From contig JBPCMT010000113.1 of the NCBI GenBank assembly GCA_051001995.1, positions 1 through 7,986 on the forward strand: a stretch of 7,986 nucleotides of DNA, given 5' to 3'. A program made the translations under genes and the position numbers. Below, piece after piece: positions 1-5,072 of this stretch. The DNA comes from CAWEHQ01 sp051001995. GTDB lineage: Bacteria > Actinomycetota > Thermoleophilia > Solirubrobacterales > Thermoleophilaceae. Position 1 is the stretch's first letter, and each line of letters opens with the position of its first letter. Below the pieces are notes generated by a model, which was not told the origin of the DNA, made no database searches, and saw only the letters and a program-made list of their open reading frames with translations.

Positions 1-272
1 GCACAAGGCGGCCCGCCAAGGTTCATGAGGTCCGTCCCCTGCGCGCCCTCGCGCAGCAGCAGCTCGATCGCGCGAACGGAACCCGCGCGGGCGAGCGCGC
101 CGAGCAGCCGAAGCAGCTCGTCACGCCTCGGCGGGTCGGGCAGCGCGCGAAAGGCGCCAGACTCCACGTCGGCGAGAACCCGCTCAGTCCGCTCACGCGC
201 AGCACGAGCACGCGCACGACGCTTCGACTCCCGCGAGGCTCGCCGCTGCCGGTCAGGGTTCGCGTAGGGCAC
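1..272 (-). CDS. Partial phage-type hypothetical protein, possibly terminase small subunit-like
   Basis: The reading frame opens with GTG at 272-270 and stays open to the window edge, so the C-terminus lies outside. The visible part is about 90 residues. It begins MPYANPDRQRRASRES, followed by an Arg/Ala-rich basic helix, then an LRLLGALARAGSVRAIELLL segment near residues 54-73. MPYA(D/N)P starts with a basic tail, and a later 'gsvrAiellL' helix, are common in small actinophage proteins, including some annotated as small terminase subunits; that link is from memory and weak. A GAGG lies about 11 nt before the GTG. The gene begins 57 nt after the upstream operon's last stop, beyond a hairpin, so it may be transcribed separately. 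Third positions are strongly G/C. The coding call is firmer than the product call. Confidence 0.55.
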   Translation of the reverse strand, partial: MPYANPDRQRRASRESKRRARARAARERTERVLADVESGAFRALPDPPRRDELLRLLGALARAGSVRAIELLLREGAQGTDLMNLGGPPC

Positions 273-307
273 GATTCACACCGCCTCGGACGGTCCGCCA
301 GACAACA

Positions 308-329
308 GGCGGCGCGCGCGAAAGCCGCC
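308..329 (-). terminator. Hairpin directly after the zinc-ribbon gene stop, possible terminator
   Basis: GGCGGC and GCCGCC form a 6-bp GC stem with a 10-nt loop. The stem starts right after the TAG stop (332-330) of the zinc-ribbon gene, and the sequence after it on the minus strand is TGTTGTCT. There is no true U-tract, so termination is plausible but not shown. Confidence 0.35.
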
Positions 330-599
330 CTACCGGTCCCGAAGCGACGCGGCGCGGGGGTCTTCCCCCTCCCCGGAGCCGGAGGGAAGCACGGATCCCC
401 AAACCCGTACACACCGCGAGGCAGCGCCCTCCCCGGTCCCGACGACAACAGAGGTTGTGTCCTCCCCGTCCCCCGAAACCGGAGCCGTCAGTCCGGGCGA
501 TCCCCGGGTGCCGCAGTCGCGCCGGGCGCAGGCGAGCGTGCCGTGAACCCACAGCAGGACGGCGCCGCAGTGCGGGCAGGTGTTCGGCGTCGGTGTCAT
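330..599 (-). CDS. Small zinc-ribbon protein (89 aa)
   Basis: The N-terminus carries a C-x2-C-x12-C-x4-C cluster (C8, C11, C24, C29; MTPTPNTCPHCGAVL, then ACARRDCG), the pattern of a small zinc ribbon. The remaining ~60 residues are Gly/Ser/Glu-rich with no recognisable domain and look disordered. The ATG at 599-597 overlaps the TGA of the preceding HTH gene (ATGA). A GAGAGG lies about 4 nt upstream of it, inside that gene. It is the last gene of the coupled operon and is followed by a hairpin. Short zinc ribbons of this kind are common in phage and plasmid early regions, where they are usually assumed to bind nucleic acid or a protein partner. No specific function can be assigned. Confidence 0.72.
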   Translation of the reverse strand: MTPTPNTCPHCGAVLLWVHGTLACARRDCGTRGSPGLTAPVSGDGEDTTSVVVGTGEGAASRCVRVWGSVLPSGSGEGEDPRAASLRDR

Positions 600-946
600 G
601 CGGCCTCTCGTCCTCGGATGGGAAGTAGCGGTGTCGCGGCGCGGTGCGCACGGCGGCGTGGCGGTTGGGGATGCGGCTCGGGCTCGGGCTCGCGGTGCCA
701 CGCGGCGAGCGCCGTCTCGGCGTCGAAGCGCAGCCGGCCGCGCGGACCGTCACCGATGCGGACGGCGCCGAGGCGCTCGGCGTTGTCGTAGACCCACGAG
801 CGAGCAACGCCGAGGAGGTCGGCCAGCTCGGCGGCATCGAGCAGGCGCGCGGTCAGGGGGGCGGCGTGCTCGTCGGCCAGGAGCTCGACGACGCGGCGGG
901 CGACGGCTTCGACGGCGGCGGGCGCGAGGGTCACGGGCTCGGTCAT
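596..946 (-). CDS. AlpA/excisionase-like helix-turn-helix protein (116 aa)
   Basis: The central part (about residues 32-82) reads ARLLDAAELADLLGVARSWV followed by YDNAERLGAVRIG and RGRLRFDAE. This is the typical MerR-like/AlpA 'HTH_17' fold used by excisionases and small element-encoded regulators: the 'aaElAdlLGvsrswVY' helix pair, then a wing with R/G residues. An N-terminal amphipathic helix precedes it. The C-terminus has a Pro/Glu (EPEPEPHPQPP) stretch and an Arg-rich tail; a short GGCTCG tandem repeat underlies the EPEPEP part. The ATG start overlaps the stop of the upstream zinc-knuckle gene, and its TGA overlaps the next gene's ATG. The likely role is DNA binding as an Xis or transcription regulator of the element. 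The domain is clear; whether it is an excisionase is inference. Confidence 0.82.
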   Translation of the reverse strand: MTEPVTLAPAAVEAVARRVVELLADEHAAPLTARLLDAAELADLLGVARSWVYDNAERLGAVRIGDGPRGRLRFDAETALAAWHREPEPEPHPQPPRRRAHRAATPLLPIRGREAA

Positions 947-1170
947 GCCGCGCTCCGGCGGGTCGGGCGGGACGCGCGACGCCATGCGAGGAGCTGCGTC
1001 CAGCCGGCGGGGTCGCTGGCCTCGGCGCACGAGTCGCAGATCGGGAGGTGGGTGGCCTCGCGCGCGGCGGCGTGCCAGCGGCCGGCGGTGACGGGCACCA
1101 ACCCCGTGCAGCGCGAGCACGTCGCGGTGCCTGAGCAGCGCGCGAAGACGTGAGCGATGCGGCCGGTCAC
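943..1170 (-). CDS. Zinc-knuckle hypothetical protein (75 aa)
   Basis: Two CxxC pairs (C18-x2-C21 and C45-x2-C48) separated by 23 residues suggest one structural zinc site; an extra C12 is present. The start is GTG at 1170-1168, with GAGG 7 nt upstream, and it overlaps the TGA of the preceding small ORF as GTGA. The stop overlaps the next gene's ATG as ATGA. The C-terminus is basic (WRRASRPTRRSAA). I do not recognise a named family. Its placement between DNA-binding genes of a mobile element suggests a nucleic-acid or protein-interaction role, but that is inference only. Confidence 0.72.
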   Translation of the reverse strand: MTGRIAHVFARCSGTATCSRCTGLVPVTAGRWHAAAREATHLPICDSCAEASDPAGWTQLLAWRRASRPTRRSAA

Positions 1171-1325
1171 GACGTCACCTCGTGGCGGTCGACGGCCCGC
1201 CAGAGCGGCGGCGGTTCCTCCACGTTCCCCCTACGCGCGATGTCGCCTACGGCTTCATCGCGCGTGCGATAAGTACAACCTGGAGGAACCGAGGAACCTC
1301 GTTGCGTGCGCAATGACCGGGTCAT
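1167..1325 (-). CDS. Possible small protein (52 aa) or structured spacer in operon
   Basis: This ORF bridges the gap between two operon genes. Its ATG (1325-1323) overlaps the previous gene's TGA as ATGA, and its TGA overlaps the next gene's GTG as GTGA, the same coupling seen at the neighbouring junctions. The product starts MTRSLRTQRGSSVPPGCTYR and ends with LWRAVDRHEVTS; no family is recognised. Codon use is two-faced. The first ~25 codons have many A/T third positions (CAA, CGA, GGT, GTT, CCT, ACT, TAT), while the last ~20 are almost all G/C-ending. The unusual first half coincides with nested inverted repeats. Either it is a real gene constrained by a DNA/RNA structure, or only the C-terminal part (a GTG codon after AGGGGGAAC) is translated, or it is non-coding. 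Confidence 0.45.
   Translation of the reverse strand: MTRSLRTQRGSSVPPGCTYRTRDEAVGDIARRGNVEEPPPLWRAVDRHEVTS
1212..1291. repeat. Nested inverted repeats inside the operon
   Basis: The outer arms are CGGTTCCTCCA (1212-1222) and TGGAGGAACCG (1281-1291), 11 bp perfect. The inner arms are ACGCGCGATG (1233-1242) and CATCGCGCGT (1256-1265), 10 bp perfect with a 13-nt loop, and almost concentric with the outer pair. The right outer arm lies in a tandem duplication of GAGGAACC (1283-1298). A 13-bp palindrome ATGACCGGGTCAT (1313-1325) covers the adjacent stop/start overlap. Such a stack could be an RNA structure, a processing site, a protein-binding site or a replication-related site. Confidence 0.6.
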
Positions 1326-2056
1326 CGGGCCCCCCAATCGGCCGGCACGAGGTGGAAGTTCCACGCACGGACGGCGGCACGACCGGGGCATGTCGCCTTG
1401 ATGCGGCCGCGTTGGCCGCGGCGGGCCCATCCGACTGCGGCCATGCGCCGCGCGAGCTCGGCTTGCCCGATGGCGGTCTCGTGCTGGCGCACGTGGCCCA
1501 GGAACCAGCCGGTGCGCACGAGACGGCTGCCGTCCTGGTGGCGCAGCACGAGGCCGGCGGCGGCCAGGCTGCGGCCGTGCTCCCGTGCGGCGGCGAGGGG
1601 TTCGATGTGGTCGAGGCGCTCGAAGGCGGCCCAGCGTTGGGCCTGGTCGTTGAGGTCGAGGTCGAGGACGTCGGCGGCCTGGAGGTAGTCCATGCCCCAT
1701 CCGGTGGCCACGTCGTTGTCGGTGTCGATCTCGCTGTGCTCGGCCAGGGCGCGGACCAGCGCGAAGGCGCGGGTGGCCTTCTGGCCGTTGACCTTCGGGG
1801 TGGCGCCCGCGCAGGCGACGAGTTCGGCGACGAGTTCGGCGGGGCGCATCATGAGTCGCGCCTCGGCGAAGACCATCGTCTGGCCGTTGGAGAGGTCGAC
1901 CTCGCCGCGGGCGGTGCGGCCGCGGCCGTAGACGCGGGCGCCTCGAACGTCGATGCCGACGCTGCCCAAGTCCAGCAGGGCGGCGAGCTGCTCGGCGGCG
2001 CTGATCGGGTCGGGCGGGCCGTTCTGCGTGGCTGCGAGGTCGTCGATGGTGCTCAC
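1322..2056 (-). CDS. Hypothetical element protein with HTH-like C-terminus (244 aa)
   Basis: The start is GTG at 2056-2054, overlapping the PrimPol stop as GTGA. The protein begins MSTIDDLAATQNGPPDP. Residues ~30-110 look like a compact alpha/beta domain (VGIDVRGARVYGRGRTARGE, then VDLSNGQTMVFAEA, then helices). Residues ~196-230 (IGQAELARRMAAVGWARRGQ with RGRIKATCPGRA) look like a helix-turn-helix or winged-helix unit with a basic wing, followed by WNFHLVPADW. I do not recognise a named family. Its position directly after a stand-alone primase-polymerase suggests a replication accessory or origin-binding partner, which is inference from context. Codon use is normal for the operon. The stop TGA overlaps the ATG of the following 52-aa ORF. 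Confidence 0.78.
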   Translation of the reverse strand: MSTIDDLAATQNGPPDPISAAEQLAALLDLGSVGIDVRGARVYGRGRTARGEVDLSNGQTMVFAEARLMMRPAELVAELVACAGATPKVNGQKATRAFALVRALAEHSEIDTDNDVATGWGMDYLQAADVLDLDLNDQAQRWAAFERLDHIEPLAAAREHGRSLAAAGLVLRHQDGSRLVRTGWFLGHVRQHETAIGQAELARRMAAVGWARRGQRGRIKATCPGRAAVRAWNFHLVPADWGAR

Positions 2057-2982
2057 CGCGCGCCTCCCGGCGTGGCCCCCATCGCAGCGCTGCGATGGGG
2101 GACCGTCTGGCGTCGGCGGATCTCGCGGCCGCAGATGGACGCCACGACCTGGTCGACCTCGCGCGTGGGCAGCGGCGGGCGGCACCGTTCGTTGACGACG
2201 TGGGCCAGCTCGGCGACGAGGCGCGCGTCGACGTCCTTCGCGAGCAAGTGCCCGACGAGGCGCGCGATGCCGTTGTTGCGCTGGCCGTCTGTCAGGCCGT
2301 CGCGGACCAGCGCGACCCACTCGCTCGCGGGCGTGCGTGAAGGGCGCTCACGGCGCTCCTCGCGCCCGGCGCTGACCCACGCAGGGAGCGGGGCCAACTC
2401 GACGTCGCCGGGGGCGAGGCCGGGCTCCCACTCGTAGATGCCGCCTGTGGTCGCGTGGACGCTCGGCGGCGCGACAACCTGCCGGCCGGCGGCCTTGACT
2501 TCCACGCCGGCGCCCAGGTCGAAGCTGGGCAGGTCCCGCGGCCCGCGGAAGTAGAGGTGACGCCCGCCGCCGCCGGTCGCGCACGTCACGGTGGCGATCA
2601 GCTCGCCGTGCTCGTGCTCGAGGTCGCCGAGGACGTCGTCACCGCCGGCCCGCGGGTCGACGTCGATGACGACGAGCCCACCGCCGGTACGCACGCCAAC
2701 GTTGTCGGCGGGGTGGTCGGCCCACCAGGCGCGGATCGTCTCGGGCGTCGCGCGCCATGTCGGCCAGCCGGCGCCGACCGATGGGCTCTTGCCAGGGCAG
2801 GGAACGCGGGCGCGGGGAGCCCAGAGCGGGATCGTGCGGGGCGCGTAGCGCAGAGCGGCGGCGAGGAGCTCGTCGCCGTGGCTGCGCGTCGGCGTGGTCT
2901 CCTGGGCGTCCAGGGCGTCGCGCAGCGCGTCCACGGCGGCGTCCTCGCAGCCGTGGTCCTCGGCGAGGGTCAGCGCGCTCAT
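2053..2982 (-). CDS. Primase-polymerase (PrimPol) with PriCT domain (309 aa)
   Basis: Residues ~40-205 match the bifunctional DNA primase/polymerase N-terminal domain found in plasmids, phages and integrative elements. Visible are an N-terminal helix region (ELLAAALRYAPRTIPLW), GVRTGGGLVVIDVDP with metal-ligand candidates D107 and D109, the nucleotide-binding GGGGRHLYFRG with H142, and GVEVKAAGRQVVAPPSVH, where E161 sits at the third acidic position (often Asp in relatives). Residues ~229-287 (TDGQRNNGIARLVGHLLAKD ... REVDQVVASIC) match the PriCT helical domain. No helicase or D5 part follows, so unwinding must come from another protein. The likely role is priming, and possibly elongation, at the element's origin. 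The chosen ATG (2982-2980) overlaps the DUF3102 stop as ATGA; a longer frame upstream lacks support. The 3' end contains a perfect 26-bp palindrome. Confidence 0.93.
   Translation of the reverse strand: MSALTLAEDHGCEDAAVDALRDALDAQETTPTRSHGDELLAAALRYAPRTIPLWAPRARVPCPGKSPSVGAGWPTWRATPETIRAWWADHPADNVGVRTGGGLVVIDVDPRAGGDDVLGDLEHEHGELIATVTCATGGGGRHLYFRGPRDLPSFDLGAGVEVKAAGRQVVAPPSVHATTGGIYEWEPGLAPGDVELAPLPAWVSAGREERRERPSRTPASEWVALVRDGLTDGQRNNGIARLVGHLLAKDVDARLVAELAHVVNERCRPPLPTREVDQVVASICGREIRRRQTVPHRSAAMGATPGGAR
2076..2101. repeat. Perfect 26-bp palindrome at 3' end of PrimPol gene
   Basis: The arms CCCCCATCGCAGC (2076-2088) and GCTGCGATGGGGG (2089-2101) are exact reverse complements with no spacer. 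The palindrome lies about 20 nt before the next gene's GTG start and within PrimPol codons for HRSAAMG. As RNA it would fold into an 11-bp stem with a GCGC loop. As DNA it is a symmetric site for a dimeric protein. Confidence 0.9.
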
Positions 2983-3686
2983 GACGCCACCTCGTCGCGA
3001 AGCTCGCCGAGCGCTTCGCCGTACGCGCGCTTGGCGCGCAGCGACGCCTTCATCGCGGCCACCGTCCACACGTCGGCCGCTTCGGCGACGCCGCGCACCT
3101 CGTCGAGGTCATCCCATGCCGCGTCGAGGCGCGCGTTGAACGCCTCCCCGAGACCGAAATCCTCGGCGAGGTCCTCAGCGTCGCTCATGCAGGCTCCGAC
3201 CGCCCTGAGGTGGCGGTCGAGGAGGTCTGTGATGACGAGGGCCTCGACGCGCGACACCGGCCGCGGGTCCGCCCCTCGGGCTTCGAGTAGGCGCTCGACC
3301 TCCACCCGGTGGCCCTCGACGGCTCGTACCCGGGGGAGGCCCTCGGCGGGCGTGACTCGTGGCGCCTCCACCCTCGGCGTCTCGCGCGGCTCGACGAGTT
3401 CCGCCAAGGCCGCACGGATCGACGTGGCAGCCTCCAAATGCGAAGCGCGCTGCGCATTTGCCGCGAGGCGCATGTAGACCTGGGCCGTCCGCTCGCTGAA
3501 CTCCACGTTGTCGGCCAGCCACGGCAGCCACTCGCCGTGCGCGACGCCGGCCTTGGCCTGCTCCAGCAGCAGCCCGCACCGCACGCCGTGGTCGACGGCC
3601 GACGTCAACGCCTGCTGCGCGAGCTCGTGCTCGGCGCGGATCCGCCCCGCGAGGGCGCCGGGCGCCGGGCTACGCTGAGCCAGCAC
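2979..3686 (-). CDS. DUF3102-type phage protein (235 aa)
   Basis: Residues ~12-85 match the DUF3102 pattern: a helix AEHELAQQALTSAVDHGVRC followed by GLLLEQAKAGVAHGEWLPWL and ADNVEFSERTAQVYMRLA. The 'W..wl..n..fs.rtaq.ymrla' segment is the signature. The family occurs in phages and integrative elements and is thought to act in nucleic-acid or partition/replication contexts, but its function is unknown. The rest is helical and charged (VRAVEGHRVEVERLLEARGA; ALVITDLLDRHLRAVGACMS), ending YGEALGELRDEVAS. I chose the GTG at 3686 because GGTGGAG lies 9 nt upstream; a GTG at 3701 (five residues longer) has no clear ribosome site. The start overlaps the end of the Xre gene by 17 nt, and the stop overlaps the PrimPol ATG. 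A nearly perfect 26-bp palindrome lies in the middle. Confidence 0.82.
   Translation of the reverse strand: MLAQRSPAPGALAGRIRAEHELAQQALTSAVDHGVRCGLLLEQAKAGVAHGEWLPWLADNVEFSERTAQVYMRLAANAQRASHLEAATSIRAALAELVEPRETPRVEAPRVTPAEGLPRVRAVEGHRVEVERLLEARGADPRPVSRVEALVITDLLDRHLRAVGACMSDAEDLAEDFGLGEAFNARLDAAWDDLDEVRGVAEAADVWTVAAMKASLRAKRAYGEALGELRDEVAS
3435..3460. repeat. Near-perfect 26-bp palindrome inside the DUF3102 gene
   Basis: CAAATGCGAAGCG (3435-3447) and CGCTGCGCATTTG (3448-3460) pair at 12 of 13 positions; only A3443/G3452 fails. Read on the minus strand it contains CGCAGCGC, the same octamer that occupies the centre of the 26-bp palindrome at 2076-2101. Its AAAT/ATTT ends are A/T-rich compared with surrounding codons. 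Confidence 0.8.
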
Positions 3687-3939
3687 CCGAGGCCGCTCCA
3701 CCGGCCGAAGATGTTGCGGCGCCCCCGTTCCCCGCGGGGGCGCTGCTCTTTGAAGGGTGGTCGAGGACGGCCTCGATGCGCGCGAGGACTTCGCTGCGTC
3801 GCGGGCGGTACCCCGACTCGATCAGCGCGACGCTGGCGCGCGAGCAGTCGGCGCGCATCGCGAGTTGACCTTGGGTGAGTCCTAGCGCGCGGCGGCGATC
3901 GGGGATCCCGACCGCCTCGTGCTGTGTACTAGCGAGCAT
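3670..3939 (-). CDS. Xre/Cro-type helix-turn-helix regulator (89 aa)
   Basis: Residues ~10-60 give a complete HTH_3 fold: GIPDRRRALGLTQGQLAMRA, then DCSRASVALIESGYRPRRSE and VLARIEAVLD. 'LTQgqLA' and 'S.asvalIEsGyR.P' are the classic repressor helices. The last ~25 residues are a low-complexity Ser/Ala/Gly tail (SSAPAGNGGAATSSAGGAAS). The start at 3939 (ATGCTCGCT) shares its CATG with the divergent plus-strand gene; an in-frame ATG at 3948 would add MGL. Neither has a strong ribosome site. Standing first in the minus-strand cassette and divergent to another gene, it is well placed to be the element's repressor or switch. Its TAG stop lies 17 nt inside the DUF3102 frame. Confidence 0.87.
   Translation of the reverse strand: MLASTQHEAVGIPDRRRALGLTQGQLAMRADCSRASVALIESGYRPRRSEVLARIEAVLDHPSKSSAPAGNGGAATSSAGGAASGAGSA
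3719..3743. repeat. GC hairpin in the tail of the Xre gene, upstream of DUF3102 start
   Basis: GCGCCCCCG (3719-3727) and CGGGGGCGC (3735-3743) form a perfect 9-bp stem with a 7-nt loop. In the minus-strand message it sits about 30-60 nt before the DUF3102 start codon, within codons for the Ala/Gly tail. It could attenuate transcription or affect translation of the operon behind the regulator. Confidence 0.6.
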
Positions 3940-3940
3940 G
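3937..3940. other. Shared CATG: start codons of two divergent genes overlap
   Basis: The plus-strand ATG (3938-3940) and the minus-strand ATG (3939-3937) lie in one CATG. There is therefore no intergenic space: each gene's promoter must lie inside the other gene's first codons, or one true start is further downstream. No convincing -35/-10 pair or ribosome site is visible for either. Confidence 0.6.
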
Positions 3941-4954
3941 AGTCCCATCGTGGCGACCAGCGGAGAGCGGCCTGCGAACTTCCGCGGTTGCCCGGACACG
4001 GCGTATCGAGCCGCGGCCTGGTGGTCCCCACAGGGCACCCCCAAGCGCCTCGAGAAGGCCGCCCTCGCCGCCGTGAGCGCCGCCGCCACGGCCTCAACGT
4101 TCGCCGAGCGCCAGCGCCTCGGCGAACTGCGCGGGCAGCTCGCGACGCCGTGCGCCGAAGTTCTCGATGCGGGCTTGCGTCATCGCGCCGGGCGTTTCCT
4201 GGTCGGCGTCGACCGAGCGGTGCACGACTACCTAGCGGCGGGGTGCCCCGATCATCGACCGGCCGGCCTCAGCGTCTGCGAGCGCTGCTCGCGGATCTTC
4301 GAGCATGCCTACGCGGTACGAGCGCTCTGCGATAGCTGCCACGCGCGACCCTCGCGCCCGGCGGCGGGCGTGTCGGCGCCGCTGGTGATCGTCGAGCCCG
4401 CCGGGGGGATCATGCGGTGGTCGTCGTGCGAGCACTGCGGCGAGCTGCACGCGACCAAGCTCCCCGCGCGGTTCTGCGGCGAGCGGTGTCGCAAGCGCCA
4501 CGCGCGCGGCGTAGCGGCGCCGGAGGGCTCGTACGCGGCGGTCGTCGCGGAGAACGCCGAGGCGACCCCCGAGGTTGGTCGTTGGGAGGAGGTCGCGTCC
4601 GGCGAGCGGGCGGGGGCGGGGCGACCCGACCCGGCGCTACGGGTCGCGCGCCTCGCAGCCCAGCAGGACGCGGAGACCGAGCTCTGGCGCAAGCTCGCGA
4701 CGAGCCCGATGCTCGAGCAACTCGCGACGACGGGCAGCCTCAAGGACCCGCCGGGCTACGAGCCGCCAGAGAAAACGCCTGCGCGTGGTCGCTCCTGCAA
4801 GCGCTGCGGGCGCGAGGGTCCGTGGTTACAGGTCTGTGGACCCTGCGGTGATGCCCCCCCGTGGCCGGGCGCTGGAGCCGCTGGAGCGCCCGAAGGCAGC
4901 GCGGCGCAAGCGAGCGCACGGTGGAACAGCTCCCGGGCGGCCCGCAAGCACTGA
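3938..4954 (+). CDS. Multi-zinc-cluster protein (338 aa)
   Basis: Three four-cysteine clusters are visible: C114-x2-C117-x13-C131-x2-C134 (CERC ... CDSC), C164-x2-C167-x12-C180-x3-C184 (CEHCGELH ... FCGERCRKRH) and C287-x2-C290-x9-C300-x2-C303 (CKRCGREG ... CGPCG). The second, with its basic RKRHARG tail, resembles zinc-ribbon motifs of plasmid and phage proteins. The N-terminal ~110 residues are Ala-rich and helical (LEKAALAAVSAAATASTFAE). There are no membrane segments. Third positions are strongly G/C, supporting real coding. The start chosen is the ATG overlapping the divergent Xre start; it has no good ribosome site, so a later GTG is possible. After C303 the sequence becomes Ala/Gly-rich and overlaps, in another frame, a ParB-like fragment from a C7 tract onward, so the last ~30 residues may be read out of the ancestral frame. 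Function unknown; nucleic-acid binding is a reasonable guess. Confidence 0.72.
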   Translation: MSPIVATSGERPANFRGCPDTAYRAAAWWSPQGTPKRLEKAALAAVSAAATASTFAERQRLGELRGQLATPCAEVLDAGLRHRAGRFLVGVDRAVHDYLAAGCPDHRPAGLSVCERCSRIFEHAYAVRALCDSCHARPSRPAAGVSAPLVIVEPAGGIMRWSSCEHCGELHATKLPARFCGERCRKRHARGVAAPEGSYAAVVAENAEATPEVGRWEEVASGERAGAGRPDPALRVARLAAQQDAETELWRKLATSPMLEQLATTGSLKDPPGYEPPEKTPARGRSCKRCGREGPWLQVCGPCGDAPPWPGAGAAGAPEGSAAQASARWNSSRAARKH

Positions 4955-5072
4955 GGAAAACCTTTCCTCAGTGTCAGACAATGGCTCCAAGGCCAAGGTC
5001 TACGACCGCGTGGGCGAGGCCGTCGGCATGAGCGGCCGGACGTACCGGCGCGGTCAGGGAACGGGCCTCTGA
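4851..5072 (+). pseudogene. Fragment resembling the HTH region of a ParB-like protein
   Basis: Translated in the +1 frame relative to the zinc-cluster gene, this stretch reads MPPRGRALEPLERPKAARRK ... GGTAPGRPASTEENLSSVSD ... YDRVGEAVGMSGRTYRRG and then stops. 'tapGR ... vs ... k.yDrVgeAvGMSGrTYeRAk' is the recurrent DNA-binding/linker part of ParB-like and related proteins of actinobacterial elements. Here the expected continuation (RAKAVVEAAE) is replaced after RTYRR by QGTGL and a stop, so the 3' part is lost. The N-terminal nuclease-like ParB domain is also absent. It either starts at ATG 4851, inside the zinc gene, or was once fused to that gene through the C7 tract (4854-4860). A perfect 11-bp inverted repeat lies within it. 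Family recall is from memory. Confidence 0.45.
4949..4973. repeat. Perfect 11-bp inverted repeat spanning the zinc gene stop
   Basis: CACTGAGGAAA (4949-4959) and TTTCCTCAGTG (4963-4973) are exact reverse complements around a 3-nt ACC. The zinc-cluster gene's TGA (4952-4954) lies in the left arm, so the structure would form at the 3' end of its message. In the overlapping ParB-like frame it encodes TEENLSS. It is more A/T-rich than its surroundings. There is no T-tract after it. Confidence 0.75.

Noticed and set aside
674..691. GGCTCG tandem repeat as a phase-variable tract
   Set aside because: Only about three imperfect 6-nt units, in frame and encoding EPEPEP; length change would not shift the frame.
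1157..2437. Long plus-strand open frame of over 400 codons
   Set aside because: Antisense to the PrimPol and 244-aa genes; long opposite-strand frames are expected in very GC-rich coding DNA, and its product is low-complexity without domain resemblance.
2455..3477. Long plus-strand open frame of about 340 codons
   Set aside because: Antisense shadow of the PrimPol and DUF3102 genes, which have clear family motifs and overlap-coupled starts.
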